Below are positions 10,703-17,655 of a stretch of DNA of 64,000 nucleotides, in pieces (the first letter of the stretch is position 1; each line of letters opens with the position of its first letter). The stretch is from Corynebacterium uterequi (GTDB taxonomy: Bacteria; Actinomycetota; Actinomycetes; Mycobacteriales; Mycobacteriaceae). A program made the position numbers and the translations under genes. The notes under the pieces are model-generated. The model saw only the letters and a program-made list of their open reading frames with translations. It made no database searches and was not told the DNA's origin. The DNA lies in NCBI RefSeq assembly GCF_001021065.1, contig NZ_CP011546.1:1798001-1862000 (forward strand), in the 5' to 3' direction.

Positions 10703-10837
10703 ATGTCCACCATTGCAATCCTCGCATTCACCATTGCCTACCTCACCATCACCACCCACCCAGTCACCTGGCTCCTACTCGCAGCAACCCTCGCAGCCCT
10801 CGCACGCGAGACCCACGCCATCCTCACCAACCACTAA
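10703..10837 (+). CDS. Small membrane protein of prophage remnant
   Basis: A 44-codon frame with AAGGAAC about 6 bases before the ATG. Residues 3-17 and 20-33 are hydrophobic (IAILAFTIAYLTI and VTWLLLAATLAALA), giving two short membrane spans with a short loop. No known family is recognised. It lies just upstream of the frameshifted AlpA-like gene with only 7 bases between, so both were probably one early-region transcript. Confidence 0.5.
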   Translation: MSTIAILAFTIAYLTITTHPVTWLLLAATLAALARETHAILTNH

Positions 10838-10844
10838 ACCCATC

Positions 10845-11089
10845 ATGTCCGCCACCTACACCCCCATCATCATCGACCGCGCCACCCAGAAAGAACTCTG
10901 GCGCGCCGTCGACTGCGCCGCCCACTGTCACCTATCCACCAGCGCTTGGCGTAGCTACGCCTCCTCAGGCCGCGCCCCGCCCCCGTCGCCCACTTGGACA
11001 AGCGCACTCCCTTGTGGGACGCCACGCAGGTCGCACCCTGGCACGCGTCGAGACCAAGCACCACACGCCACACCTCACCCCGGGCATAA
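10845..11089 (+). pseudogene. AlpA/excisionase-like DNA-binding protein, frameshifted
   Basis: From ATG 10845 the frame reads to RAPPP. Continuing in the next frame gives VAHLDKRTPLWDATQVAPWHASRP and a TAA at 11087-11089. Together the two parts resemble small phage or plasmid helix-turn-helix proteins in which a helix (ELWRAVDCAAHCHLS, then SAWRSYASSGRAPPP) is followed by a short beta wing with the TPLW motif and a final WHASRP helix. The total length of 245 bases is not a multiple of three, consistent with a single-base loss in the C-rich run near 10980. An intact protein would control excision or early transcription. Confidence 0.55.
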
Positions 11090-11141
11090 GAAAAAGGCCT
11101 CCTCCCCTAGGAACACACACGTCCCACAAGGGAGGGGGCCT
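11090..11141 (-). terminator. Intrinsic terminator of the minus-strand prophage genes
   Basis: AGGCCTCCTCCC (11095-11106) and GGGAGGGGGCCT (11130-11141) form a 12-bp stem with one G-T pair. On the minus strand it is followed by a run of T (the A-run at 11088-11095), so it should end transcription of the genes starting at 12770 and reading leftward. Confidence 0.65.
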
Positions 11142-11149
11142 CACCCCAC

Positions 11150-11473
11150 CTAACCGCCTAGCTTGTCCAGCAGCTCAGCATTGATCTTCCGCAACTGCGC
11201 ATTCTCTATCCGTAGCGCCTGATTCTCAGCCCGCAAGGCCTCCAAATCACCACGAACCTCCTCCAGCTGAGACTCCAACCCAGACACCCGACGCTGCCAA
11301 TGAGCCTCAACTTGCTCGGCAAACTCAGCCCAGCTCGGCAACGCCTCAGTCTCCCGCCGACTCTCAGCAATCGACTGATCCGAATGGACCTTCAACCACA
11401 CCTGCCACAGGCCGAACACGGCGACACACACCGTGGACCCCAAAGACAGCAGATCAGTGGCGCCCAAGTGCAT
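11150..11473 (-). CDS. Phage-type membrane-anchored coiled-coil protein
   Basis: A 107-residue protein with one N-terminal membrane span (LLSLGSTVCVAVFGLWQVWL) followed by a leucine/glutamate heptad-rich coiled coil (about residues 60-105). This layout fits small proteins of phage lysis cassettes, such as spanin- or holin-associated membrane proteins, but no specific family can be named. Its start overlaps the end of the upstream membrane-protein gene by 20 bases, suggesting translational coupling. A terminator lies just downstream. Confidence 0.6.
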   Translation of the reverse strand: MHLGATDLLSLGSTVCVAVFGLWQVWLKVHSDQSIAESRRETEALPSWAEFAEQVEAHWQRRVSGLESQLEEVRGDLEALRAENQALRIENAQLRKINAELLDKLGG

Positions 11474-11930
11474 CTTCTAGTTCCTTCGTTGGCAATCTCG
11501 GTTTCAGCCGCTCCAGGGCGCGCGTCCGCCACGTCAACCACAACGTGATAAACGCCACCGACCCGAACCCCACACTGGTAACCCACGCCCGGTCGTAGCC
11601 GGGGCGTTCCATGCTGGCCAGCAGGAACGACAACCCCCACAACAAGTGCAGGGCGACCCCGAAACCTAGAGCCACAGCCGCCGGGAACGTTGATGGTTTC
11701 ACCGACGTGCCCAGCAGCCCGCCACCGACCACGACCCACACCACAGCCCACGCCCCTAAGGGCAGTAGCCGCTCAGCAGGATGCTCGGTGAGACCACCCA
11801 CCAGGTAGGACACGCCCCGCAGCGTGATGGCAGCACCGAGGATGACCAACAACGGCCCGTCGCTCAGGCACCAGTCCCTCAGCCGCCGGGCGGCTGGTTT
11901 CATCCCGGCCGGTAAGTGTTCTATCGGCAT
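11454..11930 (-). CDS. Phage-type integral membrane protein
   Basis: About 158 residues with four hydrophobic segments (LLVILGAAITLRGVSYLVGG, LGAWAVVWVVVGGGLLG, FPAAVALGFGVALHLLWGLSFLL and VTSVGFGSVAFITLWLTW) and a charged C-terminal end. It overlaps the coiled-coil gene and sits where a prophage lysis cassette would lie, so a holin-region role is an inference. I chose ATG 11930 because the longer frame starts inside the truncated upstream gene; a GTG at 11936 is also possible. Confidence 0.55.
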   Translation of the reverse strand: MPIEHLPAGMKPAARRLRDWCLSDGPLLVILGAAITLRGVSYLVGGLTEHPAERLLPLGAWAVVWVVVGGGLLGTSVKPSTFPAAVALGFGVALHLLWGLSFLLASMERPGYDRAWVTSVGFGSVAFITLWLTWRTRALERLKPRLPTKELEDALGRH

Positions 11931-12195
11931 ACTCACGCCCCATTCCACGGCACAGTCTGCTCAGGGCGGCGACCTCCACGATGTGGCCCGCCCGGTACAC
12001 CATCACATGCCCGCCCTTAGGACAGTCATGCGCCGGCACACCGAACACCACGGCGTTAGCGCCGGCGGGCTTGACGACCGGGTTCCGGCCGTCGATATCC
12101 GCCGATACCTGAACGAACGTGCCGGCGGTGAGTGCCTCACCTGCCTTCACGGTCGGGTTCTGGGCGGGGGTGTAGTGAACAACAGTGTTAGCCAC
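11773..12195 (-). pseudogene. Capsid-decoration (DUF2190-like) protein, truncated by deletion
   Basis: The first about 75 residues look like a complete small head-decoration protein: KAGEALTAGTFVQVSADIDGR, then NAVVFGVPAHDC and KGGHVMVYRAGHIVEVAA. After this the frame runs out of phase into the next gene (from about 11950), giving unrelated residues. In intact phages the major capsid, head-tail and tail genes would follow; here a deletion joins the decoration gene straight to the lysis-like region. The ribosome binding site before ATG 12195 (AGGAGAAAG) is strong. Confidence 0.6.
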
Positions 12196-12239
12196 GTGAA
12201 CTTTCTCCTTCTTGCGTTACTCGTGGTTCCTGCGTGGGT

Positions 12240-12770
12240 TTAGGCGAACGGTCCGTTTACTGGCCAGTCTTCAGGGAAGGAATCATCCTTATCCTCCGGG
12301 CCGTCAGACGCCCCGGAATGCAGGGACTCCAATGGCACCTCCGACGGGGGGCCGTGCCGCTTCGCCTGCGCCTGCTGTAACGCCGCGATTTTCTCGGCAT
12401 TCGCCTCAAACTTCTCGGGATCATCCCCGAGCAGGTCAAGGTTGTCCTCGGCGATACCGAATCGGGACACGACCAGCAAGCGCTGCTTGTCCGCTTCCAG
12501 GGCCTTAATCCGGGCCTCTGAGGCGGCAAGCTTTTCTACCGTCTTTTCCAGGTCTGTCTTCTCATCCTCCCTGGCCTGGCGGTACTTCTCAGCATCGCCG
12601 CGTAGCTCGTTGCGTTCGGTGCGGTACTTCGCCGCTTCCTTACGCACCTTCGCCAGCTCTGCCTTGTAGTCCTCCAGGGTTAACTCACCACCCTTAGCCT
12701 CAGCCGCCGCATCGGCGGCGGTTTCCGGCTCCTCGGCCGGGGTGGGGGTGGCGGTGGTTTCATCCGACAT
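12240..12770 (-). CDS. Phage scaffolding protein
   Basis: A 176-residue, highly charged, helical protein: an acidic Thr/Pro/Ala-rich N-terminus, a coiled coil from about residue 30 to 120 (YKAELAKVRKEAAKYRTERN and similar), and a C-terminal helical tail. This is the usual composition of siphovirus capsid scaffolds, and a head-decoration gene follows directly. I place the start at ATG 12770, which has GGAGGCAAGC just before it; the open frame extends further but without a ribosome binding site. Its 5' end and upstream region are duplicated near 13533-13659. Confidence 0.7.
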   Translation of the reverse strand: MSDETTATPTPAEEPETAADAAAEAKGGELTLEDYKAELAKVRKEAAKYRTERNELRGDAEKYRQAREDEKTDLEKTVEKLAASEARIKALEADKQRLLVVSRFGIAEDNLDLLGDDPEKFEANAEKIAALQQAQAKRHGPPSEVPLESLHSGASDGPEDKDDSFPEDWPVNGPFA

Positions 12771-12838
12771 GCTTGCCTCCTGGGCATACTTGACTTGGAT
12801 ATGACGAAACCCCACCACCCACCAGGGGCAATGGGGTC
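12713..12838. repeat. Scaffold 5'-end repeat, copy A
   Basis: About 126 bases holding the first about 20 codons of the scaffold gene and its upstream leader. It is nearly identical to 13533-13659 in the same orientation. Copy A has the intact ATG and ribosome binding site. The A/G-rich leader ends in the common string AATGGGGTC. Confidence 0.85.
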
Positions 12839-12840
12839 AG

Positions 12841-12884
12841 CTTCCCGCCCGGGAATCGAACCCAGGACACACACCACGCGGGAA
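12841..12884 (-). other. tRNA-like minihelix (acceptor stem plus T arm only)
   Basis: On the minus strand TTCCCGC (12884-12878) pairs perfectly with GCGGGAA (12848-12842). Between them is a 12-base spacer and a T-arm-like hairpin CTGGG-TTCGATT-CCCGG with the canonical TTCGA loop. There are no D or anticodon arms. It may be a tRNA that lost its middle, or a tRNA-mimic element in the scaffold leader. Confidence 0.45.
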
Positions 12885-13012
12885 CAAGAAAACAGCCACC
12901 GGCTGGTGCCCGATGGCTGCTAGAGCAACTGTTTGACTAACCTCACAGTCGAGGCGCTGGTTATCAAGGTCGTCGTGGAGGCTATCCACGACGCGGTGGC
13001 AAGGATCCTCAG

Positions 13013-13390
13013 CTAGTACGCGGGCTCGGGATCAGCCCCGATAGCTTCCCGCACCTCCGGAGAGACATCATTAACGTCAGCACACTGGACTACCAAATCA
13101 GGCTCGCCGAATCGTTGGCGCACCAGCTCAATAGCGTCCTGGGGCGGGATGTCCCGCTCAGCACAGTCAACGATGTACTTCTGCACGACACCGCTTGCGT
13201 GCCAGTCGTTGACGTCTTCCAAGCGCTTCGACGTCGCTGTCAGAATCTTCTCGCCGTCGAACTTCACAACGGTCACGCCCTTGGGCGCGTGGTACACCCA
13301 CGCAGTCCCAGGAGCCTTATCCTGGCGCCGAACATTGTAGTGCTTCGAAGGAAGCATTTCCAGGCCCATGGCCTTGTACCGATCATGCAT
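13013..13390 (-). CDS. Unknown protein coupled to ART fragment, possible immunity protein
   Basis: A 125-residue acidic soluble protein. Its ATG overlaps the end of the ADP-ribosyltransferase-like fragment by 8 bases, the arrangement expected of a toxin-immunity pair. Residues include VKFDGEKILTATSKRLEDVNDW and a C-terminal part rich in D and E. I recognise no family. The immunity role is inferred from position, coupling and composition only; a phage structural accessory is the alternative. Confidence 0.5.
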   Translation of the reverse strand: MHDRYKAMGLEMLPSKHYNVRRQDKAPGTAWVYHAPKGVTVVKFDGEKILTATSKRLEDVNDWHASGVVQKYIVDCAERDIPPQDAIELVRQRFGEPDLVVQCADVNDVSPEVREAIGADPEPAY

Positions 13391-13493
13391 CCTGCCCGAT
13401 CACCTCCGCGTAGATCACCGTAAGCCCTTTTTCCTTGTCTACCTCATTGATTTTATACCTGATCTGCCGGCCCAAGAGCAGTTCTTCCTTATC
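13383..13493 (-). pseudogene. C-terminal fragment of ADP-ribosyltransferase-type (minor head) toxin
   Basis: An open stretch of about 36 codons without its own start reads EELLLGRQIRYKINEVDKEK and ends VIYAEVIGQDA. The E-x-LL-x-G...R/Y-x-I-x pattern matches the end of ADP-ribosyltransferase domains, with the catalytic ExE-type strand, which are often fused to phage minor head (MuF) proteins. Everything upstream is missing: the sequence switches to the duplicated scaffold 5' end at about 13530. The assignment rests on a short segment. Confidence 0.4.
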
Positions 13494-13532
13494 AGGTGGC
13501 CACTACTCGAGGGTAACCCCAACACTCTCTGC

Positions 13533-13659
13533 CGGCGGCGGTTTCCGGCTCCTCGGCCGGGGTAGGGATGGCGGTGGTTTCATCGGACAAAACTAGCCTC
13601 CTGGGCGTACTTGACTTGGGTATGGCAAAACCCCACCACCCACCAGGGGCAATGGGGTC
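13533..13659. repeat. Scaffold 5'-end repeat, copy B
   Basis: About 127 bases, nearly identical to 12713-12838 and in the same orientation. On the minus strand it again encodes a scaffold N-terminus (SDET...PTPAEEPETAA), but the ATG has changed to a possible TTG and the frame ends about a dozen codons after the homology stops. It follows the EndoU/immunity pair and precedes the orphan ART fragment. Confidence 0.85.
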
Positions 13660-13673
13660 TCGCAGTGCGCCGA

Positions 13674-13690
13674 CCGGGACTCGAACCCGG
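13674..13690 (-). other. T-arm-like hairpin
   Basis: CCGGG-TTCGAGT-CCCGG on the minus strand is a perfect 5-bp stem with a canonical T loop. It lies just after the putative immunity gene and just before repeat copy B, the same relative position as the minihelix at 12841-12884. The outer acceptor-like stem is poor here. Confidence 0.4.
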
Positions 13691-13704
13691 CAATGGTTAC
13701 CTAC

Positions 13705-13962
13705 CTAGGCGACGCCATTCTTCTGCTCATCCAGCATTCGGAGGGCCTCGAGCATCTCAATCACGGGGCCAGAGTCGTAGTTGGATTCAGCCAGCGCAAT
13801 CATCTCGGGCGTTAGCTTTCCAACCAGATAAGCGTCATCCAGTAAGAACGCAGTTGCATGCTCAGGCTCACCCGCATCGAAATTAGACAGAGCACCCGCA
13901 ATATCAACCGAAGGGTGCGCCAGCGATTTCATTCTGAGGAATATCTCATCGTCGTCTAACAT
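13705..13962 (-). CDS. Putative immunity protein of EndoU toxin
   Basis: An 85-residue acidic, helical protein (MLDDDEIFLRMKSLAHPSVD at the start; LTPEMIALAESNYDSGPVIE later). Its ATG lies inside the last codons of the EndoU-like gene, a 17-base overlap, which is the usual layout for a toxin with its cognate immunity gene. No family is recognised. The immunity function is inferred from context and composition. Confidence 0.5.
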   Translation of the reverse strand: MLDDDEIFLRMKSLAHPSVDIAGALSNFDAGEPEHATAFLLDDAYLVGKLTPEMIALAESNYDSGPVIEMLEALRMLDEQKNGVA

Positions 13963-14299
13963 CTTTGCCCCACTCCTTCCTGTCTTTGTATTCAGGGTAA
14001 GCTGTGTTGAACGTAACCACCCTATCCAGCCTCACATTATAATCTACCTGAATGATTAGGCCATCGACTTCACCCCAGACCACGCGCTTCACATTCTTTT
14101 TCTGGTAGAAATCCGGCTTCTCCAAGGTGTCTCGCACTGCGTCGACGATCTTCTGGTCCGTCCAGTCCTTCGGGAACTTGGAAGCATTCTTACGCTCGCT
14201 GTCCCAACAATGACCATCGGCGAGGCTCTCATCATGCGGCCTGCCCTCGCCGTCCTTAGTGGGTTTGTCACGCCACCCATGCAACACATGGCCCGGCAT
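13946..14299 (-). pseudogene. EndoU-type nuclease toxin domain, N-terminus lost
   Basis: A 117-codon frame matching the bacterial EndoU RNase toxin pattern: HVLHG near the start, ADGHCW with the second histidine, FPKDWTDQKIVDAV, GEVDGLIIQV and the closing FNTAYP containing the T-x-Y motif. Such domains cleave RNA and are usually the C-terminal tip of a much longer delivery protein, including phage MuF minor head proteins. Here an in-frame TAG lies three codons before the ATG, and a methyltransferase remnant on the other strand begins at once, so the delivery part is gone. Whether the ATG at 14299 is used is unknown. Confidence 0.6.
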
Positions 14300-14301
14300 C
14301 C

Positions 14302-14651
14302 GCGCCTACGGGGGTAACCTCTCCCGACCCCACGGACGTTCAACGCGAAGAGATCGAACGCGCGGCCCAAGCAGTGCTCGGTTCTCGCAGCCAGTAGCCC
14401 GGCGCCACGCTCACGGACCTCTACGTCCCGGATAACGCGTGGTTGTATCCGCTGCTCGAGCAAGGGCACGCACTCCTCGATCGGGCTATCGACGCAGCTT
14501 GCGGTATTGACTACTCCGGTCCGGACTGCACCGAGCGCGAGCGGCAATCGTGGCCTACCTCTTCGAGCTGTATGCCACTGCTGTGGCCACGCGTACGGTA
14601 CTGGATCCCGGTGGTCTACAAGTACAGAACAACACCTACGCGTCGCGGTAA
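14302..14651 (+). pseudogene. C-terminal remnant of a large DNA methyltransferase
   Basis: Two joined frames give SPDPTDVQREEIERAAQAVL, then a TAG, then PGATLTDLYVPDNAWLYPLL with HALLDRAIDAA, then after a frame change AIVAYLFELYA. This matches the tail of class I (MmeI/COG1002-like) DNA methyltransferases, whose C-terminus usually reads LADLYDP...AH..LDRAVD...FLFELY. One nonsense and one frameshift make it inactive, and the catalytic domain is absent. Its last bases overlap the convergent spermidine-synthase-like gene. Confidence 0.6.
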
Positions 14652-16183
14652 CCAGCCCGCACATCGTCCAGGATCCGGGGCTCGATGATCGTCGACGGCT
14701 CCACCACCTTGGGGACGTTATCTCTCCCAAACACTCCAGCCGCAGCGAGGGTGGCGTCGTCAAGAAAATGCAAACTGCCAGCCCGCTCCGGAACGTCCAG
14801 CGGCGTTCCGGCCGGTGCGCAGAGCGTGAAACCCCAATCCCCGAACGTGGGTACGTGCACGTGATAGGGAGTAGTCTGCGCGCAGCCAGCGGCGGCTACG
14901 GTGGACACGATCCGGGAGTAGACCTTCGGCGTGGCAAACGGACTGGAGGATTGCACCACCATGCGGCCCTTCGGGGTCAGCTGCTGGCGGGCAAGCGTGT
15001 AGAACTCCTGGGAGTACAAGCGGGCGAGCACCGGCGAATCGGGGTCGGGCAGGTCGACAATGACGGCGTCGAAACGGCCCTGCCCCGAATGCCCCGAGTG
15101 TTCACGCAGCCAGGTCAGCGCGTCGTCGATGATGACCGTGACCCTGGGGTCCTGCAGTGCACCGGCGTTGTCCTCTCGCAACAGCGTTGATGCCACGTCG
15201 ATCATGAGAGGATCCAGTTCCACCATGGTGACGTCGATGTCCATGCGTACCAGCTCGCGGGCGGCGAGGCCGTCGCCGCCGCCGATAATGAGCACGGAGG
15301 AGGTCTCGGCGGTGATCGCCGGATAGACGAGGGCCTCGGTGTAGCGGTACTCGTCGCGGGTGGAGTATTGCAGGCCACCGTCGAGAAAGAGTCGCCGGTC
15401 GTGGCCTCGCTGGGTCACGACGATGGATTGGTAGTCACTTTGCTGGGAGTAGATGATCGGGTCGGCGTAGAGGCGTTGCTGGGCCGCATTCGTCAAACTC
15501 GGGCTGACGACGACGAGTCCCGCCAGCACCACCCCAGCGCCTAGCAAGGCCGCCACACAGCCACGTAACCAGCGACGCGGAAGTGAGCCATTAAGCAGAA
15601 CGAGGGCTGCGAAGAGTGCGGCGGCAATGTTGACGAACCCGGCTGCGAGGGTGCCTCGCACCATGCCGAGGACCGGCAGGAGTAGAAACGGCCAGGCGAG
15701 ACCGCCGATGAGTGCCCCCAGGTAGTCGGCGAAGTTGAGGGTGGACAGCAGGGAGCCGGTCCCTCGGGCGTCGGTGACACGCCCGGCCTGGATGAGAGTC
15801 ATGAGCAGCGGAACTTCCGCGCCTACGAGTAGCCCAATCGCGATGGTGAGGCCCACCGTGATGGCGGTGGCGTTGCCGGCGGACACGAACACTTCGTACA
15901 TCACGAGAGCACTGGTGCCACCGACCAGTCCGAGGGCGGCTTCCACGAGCAGGAAGGTCGACGCCGGGCGGTCGAGGAAAGGTTTAGCGGCCAGGGCACC
16001 GAGCCCGAGTGCGGCAACGTACCCTGCGACAATGAGCGAGGTTTCGACGACCGATCCGCCGTTGACGCTTGTAGACAGGGTGAGCAGGGCCAGCTCATAG
16101 ATCAACCCGCAGGCTGCGCAAATCGCTACCGAGATGAGCAGCAGCCAAGTCCACCGCCGTGGGATGGGAACTAGATCAGACAT
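14636..16183 (-). CDS. speE: Membrane-fused spermidine synthase-like aminopropyltransferase
   Basis: A 515-residue protein. The first about 215 residues form seven membrane spans, and the rest is a spermidine-synthase fold. The SAM-type binding motif is VLIIGGGDGLAARELVR, followed by VTMVELDPLMIDVA and VIIDDALTWLREH; the later VIVDLPDPDSP holds the catalytic aspartate region. Aminopropyltransferases move an aminopropyl group from decarboxylated SAM to putrescine or related amines; the substrate of membrane-fused actinobacterial types is uncertain. Its ATG overlaps the end of the DUF350 gene by 13 bases, so it ends a five-gene operon. Confidence 0.82.
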   Translation of the reverse strand: MSDLVPIPRRWTWLLLISVAICAACGLIYELALLTLSTSVNGGSVVETSLIVAGYVAALGLGALAAKPFLDRPASTFLLVEAALGLVGGTSALVMYEVFVSAGNATAITVGLTIAIGLLVGAEVPLLMTLIQAGRVTDARGTGSLLSTLNFADYLGALIGGLAWPFLLLPVLGMVRGTLAAGFVNIAAALFAALVLLNGSLPRRWLRGCVAALLGAGVVLAGLVVVSPSLTNAAQQRLYADPIIYSQQSDYQSIVVTQRGHDRRLFLDGGLQYSTRDEYRYTEALVYPAITAETSSVLIIGGGDGLAARELVRMDIDVTMVELDPLMIDVASTLLREDNAGALQDPRVTVIIDDALTWLREHSGHSGQGRFDAVIVDLPDPDSPVLARLYSQEFYTLARQQLTPKGRMVVQSSSPFATPKVYSRIVSTVAAAGCAQTTPYHVHVPTFGDWGFTLCAPAGTPLDVPERAGSLHFLDDATLAAAGVFGRDNVPKVVEPSTIIEPRILDDVRAGYRDA

Positions 16184-16599
16184 GCGGCGTTAATGGCGCC
16201 CACCACGACGAGGATGACAGCGACGACGCGGGCAGAAAAACGCGGCTTAGGATCCTCTACGATGTTGCGGAAGCGCCCCGGTATGAGCGCTTCGAGGATG
16301 ACTAAACCGACGGCCTGCAAGACGATGCCGAGCAGCCCGTAGATGAAGAACTCGAGCAATCCCTGCCAGAGGACCAGGTCAACGGAGTGGTAGATCGTCG
16401 TGATGAGAACCAGGCCGATGGCAACTTGCTGCCCGGCGGCGATGGTTCCGGCATTGGGGTTATGGTCCAGGAACACGAGTGCGTAGAGCTTGCCTGGAGT
16501 TAAAACGTCTAGGAGGGCGAACCCGAGCAGGAGCAGTACGGCTGCGAGGCCGAAATAAGCCAGGGTTGAGGTTATTTCGAATAGCACGGTGGACATCAT
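16171..16599 (-). CDS. DUF350 family membrane protein
   Basis: A 142-residue protein with four membrane segments, the size and layout of DUF350 proteins (FGLAAVLLLLGFALLDVLTPG, TIAAGQQVAIGLVLITTIYH and others). The function is unknown. DUF350 genes often lie beside membrane spermidine-synthase-like genes with DUF4178 and DUF4247, as here, which suggests one membrane-associated complex or pathway. The upstream gene ends 41 bases before. Confidence 0.75.
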   Translation of the reverse strand: MMSTVLFEITSTLAYFGLAAVLLLLGFALLDVLTPGKLYALVFLDHNPNAGTIAAGQQVAIGLVLITTIYHSVDLVLWQGLLEFFIYGLLGIVLQAVGLVILEALIPGRFRNIVEDPKPRFSARVVAVILVVVGAINAACLI

Positions 16600-16640
16600 G
16601 GGCAGCGAACCCTTCTTCTCATCGTCTCATTGGTGTTGGA

Positions 16641-17105
16641 TTATTTCACGCCGGAGGAGGAACTCCCCGAGCCAACGCCGGAACCTCCACTGCCGCTCGA
16701 CGCGCCGGAACTGCCGCCTGATGATCCGGATGGGGCTGGTGGCGCGAAGCCCGGGCCTAGGAAGATGAAGCCACCGTTGTGGTAGCGGCCAAGGTCCTCC
16801 ACCCGAATCTGACAGTCGCTGGCGGTGCCGCTAATGGACACGATCCGATCCTTGGCGCGCAAGTACACGGTGCCGGTGGCGTCGTCGGTGGAACGCGCGC
16901 GCACGGTGAACTTCTTCTCCAGGTCGTCGGCGACCTTGCTGGGGGTGTCGTGGCAGCGGTAGGTGTTGGCCGCGATCCGCTCGTAGTTCGACGAGACAGC
17001 GGCCTCCGCTCGGGGCTTCGTTCCGGCAGCGAGGCCGAAGATGATGAGCAGCACGCCCATTATCAGACAGATAATGGCGGCAATGTTATAGCTCCTGGGG
17101 TTCAC
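16641..17105 (-). CDS. DUF4247 family membrane-anchored protein
   Basis: A 154-residue protein with one N-terminal membrane span (IAAIICLIMGVLLIIFGLAAG), a folded extracytoplasmic domain with two cysteines (YRCHDTPSKVADDL and SDCQIRVEDLGRY), and a low-complexity Ser/Gly tail from about residue 125 to the end. It matches DUF4247. It starts with GTG whose last bases form the stop of the DUF2617 gene (GTGA overlap), so the two are coupled. The function is unknown. Confidence 0.7.
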   Translation of the reverse strand: MNPRSYNIAAIICLIMGVLLIIFGLAAGTKPRAEAAVSSNYERIAANTYRCHDTPSKVADDLEKKFTVRARSTDDATGTVYLRAKDRIVSISGTASDCQIRVEDLGRYHNGGFIFLGPGFAPPAPSGSSGGSSGASSGSGGSGVGSGSSSSGVK

Positions 17106-17653
17106 CGGTCCTCGTCTCCCGCTTGGCCACCCGATTCGGGCTCAAATGCGTGCTTGAACAGCTGGTTGGAATGAGTCTCCACTGCCACGCGCTGCGCTGG
17201 GTACAGGTGCCAGGTTTCCCAGGACCACCCGTAAATGGACGCCGCGGCACGTAGCGCTGTGAGGTGGCCGGGGCCGTCACCGGGGAACTCGACCACGACG
17301 CTGAACCCGTCGTCCTCCCAGGCCGATAGTCTGGAGACCAGCTCGGCAAAGGCTTCCTCGTTAAATAGCTTCACCGCGGATGTGAAGTCGTACATGTACC
17401 CAATGGCACCCTCCGGAAGATCTATCGCCTTTGGCCGCGGGCGGCCGGACACCTCCTCGGTCATGGTCACTTCGGGACCGGAGACGGTGGCGATATGAGA
17501 GGCTCCGATAACTGCCAGGCGCAAGAAGTTGCCTGGGAAATCGGGGTGTTCTATCTCGACGCTCGCCAACGCTTCGACGTCGGCCGGCTCGTGAGAAAGC
17601 TTCAGCTGTTCGGGGCGGGTATCGACGGGGGTGATGTCGAGGCGCTGGATCAC
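17102..17653 (-). CDS. DUF2617 family protein
   Basis: A cytosolic protein of about 183 residues, no membrane span. It begins VIQRLDITPVDTRPEQLKLS and has the conserved centre NFLRLAVIGASHIA and the end YGWSWETWHLYPAQRVAVET, as in DUF2617. I chose the GTG at 17653, two bases after the DUF4178 stop. It is coupled to DUF4247 downstream by GTGA overlap. The function is unknown; it belongs to the spermidine-synthase-like operon. Confidence 0.7.
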   Translation of the reverse strand: MIQRLDITPVDTRPEQLKLSHEPADVEALASVEIEHPDFPGNFLRLAVIGASHIATVSGPEVTMTEEVSGRPRPKAIDLPEGAIGYMYDFTSAVKLFNEEAFAELVSRLSAWEDDGFSVVVEFPGDGPGHLTALRAAASIYGWSWETWHLYPAQRVAVETHSNQLFKHAFEPESGGQAGDEDR

Positions 17654-17655
17654 GA

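Noticed and set aside
13368-13565. Plus-strand frame across the ART fragment
   Set aside because: The minus-strand reading gives a toxin-like C-terminal segment coupled to the next gene, so the plus-strand frame is the shadow.
13661-13720. A complete tRNA gene on the minus strand near 13690
   Set aside because: Only the T arm is convincing; no acceptor, D or anticodon arms can be formed.
10287-14651. Attachment-site duplicate of the tRNA-Arg 3' end at the prophage right edge
   Set aside because: I could not find a second copy of GTTCGAGTCCTGCTGG in the same orientation; the T-arm-like sequences are in the opposite direction and differ.
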